15,652 nt of DNA from NCBI GenBank assembly GCA_910586285.1, contig CAJUGR010000032.1:1-15652 (forward strand). Reading direction: 5' to 3'. Both the position numbers and the translations under genes were made by a program. A model generated the notes under the pieces. The model had not been told where the DNA came from. It made no database searches and saw nothing but the letters and a program-made list of their open reading frames with translations. The DNA comes from an uncultured Erysipelotrichaceae bacterium. GTDB lineage: Bacteria > Bacillota_I > Bacilli_A > Erysipelotrichales > Erysipelotrichaceae. This document shows positions 5,683 to 11,512 of the stretch, one piece after another. The stretch's first letter is position 1. Each line of letters begins with the position of its first letter.

Positions 5683-7581
5683 TTACTTCGCTATTTTTAC
5701 TTTGGTCCAGAAATCAGAAATGATTTTTTTGGTCTTACTGTTATAATGGAAAATTTCATCGTAATCATAATTCATTCGCGGCAAATATGCTTCATTCGTC
5801 TCGAATTCACCGCCGGAGCCGCTTAATGTTTCCAATACTTCCCCATTGCTTGAGGTATATCCGACAAATCGGGAATTGTTCATACTGTTCTCATATTCCA
5901 GAATGTAATTGATATACGCGTGAGCCAATTTAGGACTGCGGGCATTTTGAGGAATTACCATGGAATCGCTCCACAGGTTGGTTCCTTCCTTGGGCAAATA
6001 GTAACTCATCGCTTCATTTTGCGCCAGAATATACGCCGCATCGCCGCTATATACGACGGCCATATCCTTGTTTCCGTTGATCATCGCATCGATAACCTCA
6101 TCCGTCACTATTTCCGGATCCATCGTTGAGACGACTTCCAGCAGCCATTCATAGGCGGCTTCCAATTCTTCTTCCTTATCGGTATTCATCGAATAACCTA
6201 AAGCCTTCAATGCGACCATAAAAGAATCACGTTCGGAGTCATACAAGTAAATATGACCGCGATATTTCTGATCCTTGAGTATATTGTAACCCTCTTTTTC
6301 CAAATCTTCAATATCTACATTATTTTTATTATAGACAATACCGACCGTTCCCCAGAAATAAGGAACACTGTACGTATGATCGGGATCATACTCCAGATCG
6401 TTAAGCCCCGCGGCCAAAGAACTCATATTGGGAATGAGGGAATGATCCAGTTCTTGCAGGTAATCCTCGTTGATCAGTCGCTCAATCATATAGTCGCTGG
6501 GAATGAGAATATCGTAGTTTTCACCGCCTTGAAGCTTGGTATACATAAGTTCATTGGAATCAAACGTATCGTAGATGACTTTGACACCGTATTGTTGTTC
6601 AAAGGCTTCATTGATCTGGGGATCGATATATTCCCCGGCATTGTATACTTTGAGCGTATCGCTGCCGAATTGGGCGATGGCTTCATCGCGATTCATGGTC
6701 TGTTTCGCACCGTTTTTCAGCCATGCCAAACCTCCGCTGATCAGCAACACAAAACAAAGAGATACGATCCCCACAACCCGTTTGGACGTCGCTTTGTTTT
6801 TCTGATCCAGCCATTCCTTGAGCAGCGGCAATACGTTGACAAGAATCAAGGTTGCGGTAATCATCAGCACGATGATTGCCGACAGCGAGTTAATGCTTGG
6901 GTTAATGCGTTTTGACATCGTCCATACCAACGTGGAAATATTTTTAACACCGTTGCCGCTCACGAAGTATGAAATGGTAAAATCATCAAAGGACATCGTA
7001 AATGCGATCAAGGCGCCGGATACAATACCCGGCATAATTTGCGGCACAATCACCTTCCCCAACGCCTGCATCGGTGTAGCGCCCAAATCCATCGCCGCTT
7101 CGGCCAAATTATCATCCAGTGAGCGCAGCTTGGGCATAATGCTTAAAATAACATAAGGGATACAGAACGCAATATGTGCCAATAACATGGTGATAAAACC
7201 CTTTTCCATATGAACCGACACATAGAATAGCATCAGTCCGACTGCCGTTACGATTTCCGGATTCATGATCGGCAAATTGTTAATCTGTGTGACCAATTCA
7301 CGAACGAGTTTACGCGATTTGCTTAAGCCGATTGCCGTAATTGTTCCCACAAAGGTCGATACCGCGGTGGCGATGATTGCCGTAATCAGCGTATAATAAA
7401 TCGCCTCCATCATGTTGGCATCATGGAACATTTTCTCATACCATTGAAACGAAAAGCCGTCAAAGGATGTTAGTGAACGCGAACCGTTAAAAGAAAAGAC
7501 GAGCATATACAAAATCGGAAAGTAGAAAAACAGGAAAATCGCCCCAAGCAGCACCCGCCGGATCAGCTTCTCGTGCTTCAT
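5683..7581 (-). CDS. potC-potD: spermidine/putrescine ABC transporter PotC-PotD fusion (permease plus substrate-binding protein)
   Basis: The 632-residue protein joins two transporter parts that are usually separate. Residues 1-260 are a MetI-type permease with about six membrane helices and the EAA loop EAAMDLGATPMQALGKV (161-177), which docks to PotA. A seventh helix (about 269-288, VVGIVSLCFVLLISGG) should carry the chain outside. Residues 295-632 are a PotD-type polyamine-binding domain (VYNAGEYIDP, then YDTFDSNELMYTKLQGG, VPYFWGTVGIVYN, LWSDSMVIP). It therefore needs no lipoprotein signal, and none is present. Compared with E. coli PotD, the tryptophan of YNWTEY is A315 and that of WNGSAF is Y511, while the W-x-D pair (W537, D539) is kept. 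The start overlaps the potB stop in TAATG. Mollicutes are reported to carry similar fusions. Function is confident; substrate preference (putrescine or spermidine) is not. Confidence 0.93.
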   Translation of the reverse strand: MKHEKLIRRVLLGAIFLFFYFPILYMLVFSFNGSRSLTSFDGFSFQWYEKMFHDANMMEAIYYTLITAIIATAVSTFVGTITAIGLSKSRKLVRELVTQINNLPIMNPEIVTAVGLMLFYVSVHMEKGFITMLLAHIAFCIPYVILSIMPKLRSLDDNLAEAAMDLGATPMQALGKVIVPQIMPGIVSGALIAFTMSFDDFTISYFVSGNGVKNISTLVWTMSKRINPSINSLSAIIVLMITATLILVNVLPLLKEWLDQKNKATSKRVVGIVSLCFVLLISGGLAWLKNGAKQTMNRDEAIAQFGSDTLKVYNAGEYIDPQINEAFEQQYGVKVIYDTFDSNELMYTKLQGGENYDILIPSDYMIERLINEDYLQELDHSLIPNMSSLAAGLNDLEYDPDHTYSVPYFWGTVGIVYNKNNVDIEDLEKEGYNILKDQKYRGHIYLYDSERDSFMVALKALGYSMNTDKEEELEAAYEWLLEVVSTMDPEIVTDEVIDAMINGNKDMAVVYSGDAAYILAQNEAMSYYLPKEGTNLWSDSMVIPQNARSPKLAHAYINYILEYENSMNNSRFVGYTSSNGEVLETLSGSGGEFETNEAYLPRMNYDYDEIFHYNSKTKKIISDFWTKVKIAK

Positions 7582-8429
7582 TATACTTTCCCTCGCTTTC
7601 TCGTTAATCCCTCATCGCTTTTATCCAGCTTGCGAGTCACGACCATCGAAATCATGATAATGACGGCCATCACCATGGAAATAGCACTGCCAAAATTCCA
7701 TTCACCGACCGTAATGAACTGATTTTCGATGACGTTACCGATTAACATATATCCGCCGCCGCCCAATAACTTGGGAATGACAAAGCTGGATACCGCCGGC
7801 AGAAAGACAAGTGTAATGCCCGATACCACACCGGGCAATGATAACGGCAGTGTCACTTTACAAAAGCGCTGCCATCGATTCGCACCCAGATCATTAGCGG
7901 CATCCAACAGGGATCGATCCATTTTAGCCAAGGATGATTCAATTTGTAAAATCATGAATGGGATAAAATTGTACACCATGCCTAAGATCACAGAAAAATC
8001 CGTATATAGCAGCTTTTGCGGAGCTAGGCCAAACCATTGTAAAACATGATTGACCAAGCCGTTGTCAGATAAAATACCGATCCATGCATAGGTGCGCACC
8101 AACATGTTTATCCACATCGGTAAAGTGATTAATAAAATATAAAGATTACGGCGCTGTGGTTTACTGTTGGCAATCAAATACGCAATCGGATAGCCGATGA
8201 ATACACACAGTACGGTTGTAACCAGGGCGATGCGCAAAGAAATCCATAAGGTACTCAAAAAATCCGCATCGGTGAAAAAATGCACGAAGTTGTCAAACGT
8301 AAACTGTAATGTCGCCACATCATTGCCGGCTTTGGTAAAGGCATACATGACGATTAGCAGCATCGGAATGACAACCATGACCATCATCCAAAAGATATAA
8401 GGGTAAGTTAATCGTTTCCATGTCTTCAT
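7581..8429 (-). CDS. potB: spermidine/putrescine ABC transporter permease PotB
   Basis: This 282-residue inner subunit forms half of the membrane channel for polyamine uptake, pairing with the PotC half of the following gene. It shows about six membrane helices, beginning with YPYIFWMMVMVVIPMLL, and the cytoplasmic EAA loop DAANDLGANRWQRFCKVTLP (176-195) that contacts PotA. Length and layout are normal for PotB/PotH. The ATG at 8429 lies one base after the potA stop codon, and the stop overlaps the next start in TAATG, so translation is coupled on both sides. Confidence 0.94.
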   Translation of the reverse strand: MKTWKRLTYPYIFWMMVMVVIPMLLIVMYAFTKAGNDVATLQFTFDNFVHFFTDADFLSTLWISLRIALVTTVLCVFIGYPIAYLIANSKPQRRNLYILLITLPMWINMLVRTYAWIGILSDNGLVNHVLQWFGLAPQKLLYTDFSVILGMVYNFIPFMILQIESSLAKMDRSLLDAANDLGANRWQRFCKVTLPLSLPGVVSGITLVFLPAVSSFVIPKLLGGGGYMLIGNVIENQFITVGEWNFGSAISMVMAVIIMISMVVTRKLDKSDEGLTRKRGKV

Positions 8430-8430
8430 G

Positions 8431-10011
8431 TCAATACCCCACCTTACTCATCACATGGATGTCTTCCGGTTGGAAATTCAAGCCAATTTCGGCTCCCTCC
8501 TCACTGAGATCGGTTGTATGCACTTTCAATACCCGACCCTTAGTGGAGAAGCTTACCTCATAAACTCCGGCTGTGATCGTATCCGGATCGAAATCGTATT
8601 CCACATCTTCGATTTCCACATCGCTTTCATCGCTCAGTTTCCATCCTTGGGCATTGGCCCAAGTTTTCAAATCGGTGTCGATCGCCACGCTTTCCTTGAT
8701 TTCATCCACTGTTTTAAAGAAGTTAAAGGCAGAAATAGCCTCATTTTTCTTTTTATTTTCCACATATTGTTGTTCTACGACCATGATATTGACAGTAATC
8801 TCCGTACCCCCGACCGTAGAAAAGGTCACCGGATAATTGCCGATTTCCGCTTTGATATCATATTCAATTTTTGAAATAGACAAATATTCATCGCTTTCCG
8901 GATCCCAAGCCTGCGCATCGGCACGGGCAATGATCTCCGCATCGTTCAATTCCTTGACATCCTCTAAATCCACAAAGAAACTATTGGCGGAAATGCGCTC
9001 TTTTGCATCGGAAGAAGCCACATCGTGTTCCTTCGTCACAATCATCTTGACGCTGACCGTTGTACCCGGCACTGTTTCCACCATGATCTCATAGTGAACA
9101 CCTTTGAACAGTACCGATTTTACAACACCGTTCAGCTTGCCGCTGTTTTCCGCAACGATATCTAAATCCTCGGGACGAATGACCACATCCACCGCTTCAT
9201 TGTCTTTAAAGCCGAAATCCACACATTCAAAATTCATGTCGTCAAAGCGCACTTTATAGTCCTTTAACATCACCCCCGGTATAATATTGGATTCACCGAT
9301 GAAATTCGCTACATAGCGATTTTGCGGTTCATTGTAAATATCAATCGGACTGCCGACCTGTTGGATTTCCCCATCCTTCATCACCACGATTTTATCGCTC
9401 ATTGTCAGTGCCTCTTCCTGATCATGGGTGACATAAATAAAGGTGATGCCGACTTCCTGCTGGATCCGTTTTAATTCATATTGCATTTCCTTACGCAGTT
9501 TTAAATCCAAGGCAGCCAGCGGCTCATCCAATAATAACACCTTCGGCTCATTGACCAAAGCACGCGCAATCGCAATTCGCTGTTGTTGACCACCGGAAAG
9601 CAGCGTCACATCGCGTTTTTCATAGCCCTCCAGATTAATCAGTTTCAACATTTTCAACACTTTTTGTTCGATTACATCTTTGCTCATTTTTTTGATTTTT
9701 AACCCAAATGCGATATTCTCATACACATTCATATGCGGAAACAGCGCGTATTTTTGAAACACCGTATTTAACTCTCGTTGATAGGGCGGCAATTCACTGA
9801 TGTCCTGTCCGGCAAAAATTACCGCACCTTCACTCTGGCGCAAAAAACCTGCCAGAATGCGAAGCAGTGTCGTTTTACCACATCCGGAAGGTCCAAGCAG
9901 AGTCACAAACTCATTTTCATAAATATCCAGGGAGATTCCCTTTAATACCAGCTGTCCGTCAAAATCTTTTACGATATTGCGAAAGCGAATCAAACAATTA
10001 TTCTCTGTCAT
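8431..10011 (-). CDS. potA: spermidine/putrescine ABC transporter ATPase PotA with an inserted repeat domain
   Basis: PotA hydrolyses ATP on the inner face of the membrane to drive polyamine uptake. The ATPase domain (1-240) is complete: Walker A GPSGCGKTT (40-48), Q-loop Q86, signature LSGGQ (138-142), Walker B VLLLDEP with D162 and E163, and switch histidine H196. The C-terminal TOBE region begins normally (VVIRPEDLDIV, then GVVKSVLFKGVHYEIMVET). It ends with VHTTDLSEEGAEIGLNFQPEDIHVM, as expected for PotA. Between them about 170 residues are inserted, so the protein is 526 residues instead of about 350-380. The insert is two copies of an Ig-like repeat (see separate entry). The frame is continuous through the insert, with no sign of frameshift. 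The AGGAGG ribosome binding site overlaps the regulator's stop codon, 12 bases upstream. Confidence 0.95.
   Translation of the reverse strand: MTENNCLIRFRNIVKDFDGQLVLKGISLDIYENEFVTLLGPSGCGKTTLLRILAGFLRQSEGAVIFAGQDISELPPYQRELNTVFQKYALFPHMNVYENIAFGLKIKKMSKDVIEQKVLKMLKLINLEGYEKRDVTLLSGGQQQRIAIARALVNEPKVLLLDEPLAALDLKLRKEMQYELKRIQQEVGITFIYVTHDQEEALTMSDKIVVMKDGEIQQVGSPIDIYNEPQNRYVANFIGESNIIPGVMLKDYKVRFDDMNFECVDFGFKDNEAVDVVIRPEDLDIVAENSGKLNGVVKSVLFKGVHYEIMVETVPGTTVSVKMIVTKEHDVASSDAKERISANSFFVDLEDVKELNDAEIIARADAQAWDPESDEYLSISKIEYDIKAEIGNYPVTFSTVGGTEITVNIMVVEQQYVENKKKNEAISAFNFFKTVDEIKESVAIDTDLKTWANAQGWKLSDESDVEIEDVEYDFDPDTITAGVYEVSFSTKGRVLKVHTTDLSEEGAEIGLNFQPEDIHVMSKVGY
8521..9021 (-). repeat. two tandem Ig-like repeats encoded inside potA
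   Basis: PotA residues of about 331-411 and 417-497 align with a period of 86-91 residues. Shared anchors are ISANSFF (340) with ISAFNFF (426), VKE with IKE, ADAQAW (364) with ANAQGW (452), KIEYD (381) with DVEYD (469), and YPVTFSTVGG (393) with YEVSFSTKGR (484). The pattern resembles the Ig-like repeats of Gram-positive surface proteins, which is unexpected in a cytoplasmic subunit. The last strand of each copy reads like the TOBE strand ETVPGTTVSVK just before the insert, so the insertion seems to have kept the beta-sheet register. The repeats are diverged at the DNA level, so the duplication is old. Confidence 0.75.
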
Positions 10012-10023
10012 TTCCGATTCCTC

Positions 10024-10557
10024 CTAAAACATCGGTGGGGTACTGATCCATAAAACCGATGCCTCATTCTTCCCGTTATTTTTAATATAATGCGTATTTC
10101 GTCCGCTGATATAAAAGGTTTCCCCTTTTTTCAGCGCATATTCCCGTTCGGCATTAACCAATACAATCTTCCCCTGTAATACGTAACCAAATTCCTCTCC
10201 GATATGCGGATCAATGATTTGTGAGGATGCTCCCGGCCTCAAGGTAAGCATCATCGGTTCCATTTCATTTTTTTGCGCATTGGGAATGACCCAACAGATC
10301 GTAAAATCTTCTTGTTCATCCACAAAGAAATCCTCTTCATGAAAGACAATCTGTTCATCATGACTCTCTTTGAAAAATGAGGCCAAATCGGTTCCCAGTG
10401 CTTCCAAAATATCTTCCAATGTCGATACCGAAGGAGAAGTCAAATTTCGCTCCACCTGACTCAAGAATCCTTTCGTCAATTCACTGCGGCTTGCCAATTC
10501 CTCTAAGGTAAGATCCTGGCGTATTCGCAACTGTTTTAATTTTCGTCCGATATCCAT
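10024..10557 (-). CDS. XRE-family regulator with C-terminal cupin domain, probable regulator of the pot operon
   Basis: The 177-residue protein has an XRE/SinR-type helix-turn-helix (4-60: LKQLRIRQDLTLEELASRS, then FLSQVERN) and a cupin_2 sensor domain (about 103-175), with H118, E122 and H156 in the positions of cupin metal ligands. Members such as PuuR control polyamine genes, and this architecture commonly heads pot operons in Firmicutes. It is the first gene of the operon and its stop overlaps the potA ribosome binding site. I start it at ATG 10557, seven bases after GAGGGG. ATG 10560 is possible, while ATG 10572 would overlap the ribosome binding site. The palindrome array in its leader suggests autoregulation. 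A polyamine ligand is inferred from context. Confidence 0.9.
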   Translation of the reverse strand: MDIGRKLKQLRIRQDLTLEELASRSELTKGFLSQVERNLTSPSVSTLEDILEALGTDLASFFKESHDEQIVFHEEDFFVDEQEDFTICWVIPNAQKNEMEPMMLTLRPGASSQIIDPHIGEEFGYVLQGKIVLVNAEREYALKKGETFYISGRNTHYIKNNGKNEASVLWISTPPMF

Positions 10558-10576
10558 CATTAATCCCCTCATTTCT

Positions 10577-10593
10577 GTTTAGTATTGTTAAAC
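10577..10593 (-). promoter_or_regulatory. putative operator site 1 of the XRE regulator
   Basis: On the minus strand GTTTAACAATACTAAAC is a 17-bp imperfect palindrome (GTTTA/TAAAC arms) in the 5' leader, about 20 bases before the start codon. It resembles the two sites further upstream. Confidence 0.5.
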
Positions 10594-10598
10594 GTAAA

Positions 10599-10614
10599 GT
10601 ATAATATTTCAAAC
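10599..10614 (-). promoter_or_regulatory. putative operator site 2 of the XRE regulator
   Basis: On the minus strand GTTTGAAATATTATAC differs from site 3 at only two of 16 positions. It covers the predicted transcription start, so a bound protein would block initiation. Its centre is about two helical turns from the centre of site 1. Confidence 0.6.
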
Positions 10615-10621
10615 AAGCCAT

Positions 10622-10649
10622 ATTATACCCCTTTTCTCATAATACGCAA
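10622..10649 (-). promoter_or_regulatory. promoter of the regulator-pot operon
   Basis: On the minus strand TTGCGT (10649-10644) and a perfect TATAAT (10627-10622) are 16 bases apart. Transcription would start near 10615, leaving a leader of about 57 bases. A further partial palindrome arm, GTTTAAAAAGTATTG (10661-10647 on the minus strand), overlaps the -35 box. Confidence 0.65.
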
Positions 10650-10666
10650 TACTTTTTAAACAAAAA

Positions 10667-10682
10667 GTTTAATATTTTAAAC
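10667..10682 (-). promoter_or_regulatory. putative operator site 3 of the XRE regulator
   Basis: On the minus strand GTTTAAAATATTAAAC is the best palindrome of the set, with GTTTAA/TTAAAC arms around a 4-base centre. It lies upstream of the -35 box. It sits about 68 bases from site 2, a distance compatible with looping. Confidence 0.6.
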
Positions 10683-10792
10683 TTTGTTCTTTCTCCCCCT
10701 GTATCCCTGCCATCATCAACCAAAATCATGAAGGTCCCTATGAATTCAAAAAAAGACTGCGATCTTTTATACAATTTCTTTCATGTGTCAAA

Positions 10793-10809
10793 ATGTAAGC
10801 GTATACAAT
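10793..10809 (+). promoter_or_regulatory. cre site (CcpA catabolite-responsive element)
   Basis: ATGTAAGCGTATACAAT matches the Firmicutes cre consensus WTGNAARCGNWWWCAWW at every position. It lies about 47-63 bases upstream of the predicted start of the TetR operon, a position more often linked to activation than to roadblock repression. It could also affect the divergent pot operon. CcpA itself is not in the window. Confidence 0.65.
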
Positions 10810-10820
10810 CAAAACGCAAA

Positions 10821-10849
10821 TTGACTGGCAGTCATTTTCGCTGTATCCT
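10821..10849 (+). promoter_or_regulatory. promoter of the TetR-MMPL operon
   Basis: TTGACT (10821-10826) and TATCCT (10844-10849) are 17 bases apart, the optimal spacing for a sigma-A promoter. Transcription would start near 10856. Confidence 0.7.
10822..10834 (+). promoter_or_regulatory. operator palindrome for the TetR regulator
   Basis: TGACTGGCAGTCA is a perfect 6-1-6 inverted repeat. With flanks AAAT and TTTT the arms extend to about ten bases with one mismatch. It overlaps the -35 box, so a TetR dimer bound here would exclude polymerase. This is the usual autoregulatory arrangement for TetR-family efflux operons. Confidence 0.8.
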
Positions 10850-10894
10850 AGGCGTGTCAATTTGAGCATCGGCAAAAGAAAGGGGATGAGAGGA

Positions 10895-11494
10895 ATGCCG
10901 AATCAAGTGCTTCCCAAGCAAGCAGACAAAAAGCGGCGGTTGGAAGAAGCGGCCTTTGTCTTACTGGCCCAAAGTGATGATGAAACGCCGATCACCGTAG
11001 ATCAGATCGTACAAAAAGCCCATGTGGCCAAAGGAACCTTTTATTTGTATTTCCATGATAAAGTACAGCTGATTCGTTCCATGATCGCCGATAAAAGTTC
11101 GCAAATGCTTCAGGATGCATGGATCAAGGCACAACAGAATGCCATAAGCAATCACGAAGAACGCTTCTTGTTTATGATCAATGAAGTCATTGAGTATTGT
11201 AAGCAAAATCCATCACTGCTCAAAATCATGAAACAAAATCTTTCGTGGAATATGATCGTAGATGAAATTCATCAGCGACATACAAGCAACACACCGCAAT
11301 GGATGAATGAACTGAATTCTTATCTGCATGAATTGGGATACAGTGCAATAGAAGCGAAGTTATTATGTTTCATGATGATTGAATTAACGGCCACTGTTTG
11401 TTACAGCGCCATCATGCTTCATCAGCCACAGGACATGGATACGATGAAGCCGTTATTATTAAAGAATTTAATGAAAATGATCCAACACTCTTAA
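10895..11494 (+). CDS. TetR/AcrR family transcriptional regulator of the MMPL operon
   Basis: The 199-residue protein has an N-terminal TetR helix-turn-helix (about 14-60: RRLEEAAFVLLAQ, ITVDQIVQKAHVAKGTFYLYFHDK) and an all-helical ligand-binding domain that I cannot assign to a ligand class. I start it at ATG 10895, nine bases after AAAGGGG. ATG 10886 abuts that element, and TTG 10862 lies only about six bases after the predicted transcript start with no ribosome binding site. It is the first gene of the operon, 18 bases before the MMPL exporter. It probably represses its own promoter through the palindrome at 10822-10834 and is released by a substrate or lipid of the exporter. Confidence 0.9.
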   Translation: MPNQVLPKQADKKRRLEEAAFVLLAQSDDETPITVDQIVQKAHVAKGTFYLYFHDKVQLIRSMIADKSSQMLQDAWIKAQQNAISNHEERFLFMINEVIEYCKQNPSLLKIMKQNLSWNMIVDEIHQRHTSNTPQWMNELNSYLHELGYSAIEAKLLCFMMIELTATVCYSAIMLHQPQDMDTMKPLLLKNLMKMIQHS

Positions 11495-11512
11495 CAGAAA
11501 GAAGGAATCACA

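Noticed and set aside
6253..6915. 220-residue open frame on the plus strand opposite the PotC-PotD gene
   Set aside because: It lies fully antisense to a clearly conserved gene, has no ribosome binding site, and its translation has no recognisable domain. It is a reading-frame shadow.
8521..9021. Frameshift or assembly chimera as an explanation for the long PotA
   Set aside because: The frame is open throughout, the insert has protein-like repeats, and the TOBE sequence resumes in frame afterwards, so a chimera is unlikely.
10024..10572. Upstream ATG at 10572 for the XRE-cupin regulator
   Set aside because: This start would overlap the GAGGGG ribosome binding site that serves the ATG pair at 10560/10557.
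10766..10791. Possible minus-strand promoter with TTGACA at 10791-10786 and TATAAA at 10771-10766
   Set aside because: The spacer is only 14 bases, too short for normal polymerase binding, and a better promoter for the pot operon lies at 10649-10622.
10862..11494. TTG start giving a longer TetR protein
   Set aside because: The TTG is only a few bases after the predicted transcription start, with no ribosome binding site. ATG 10895 has AAAGGGG at a good distance.
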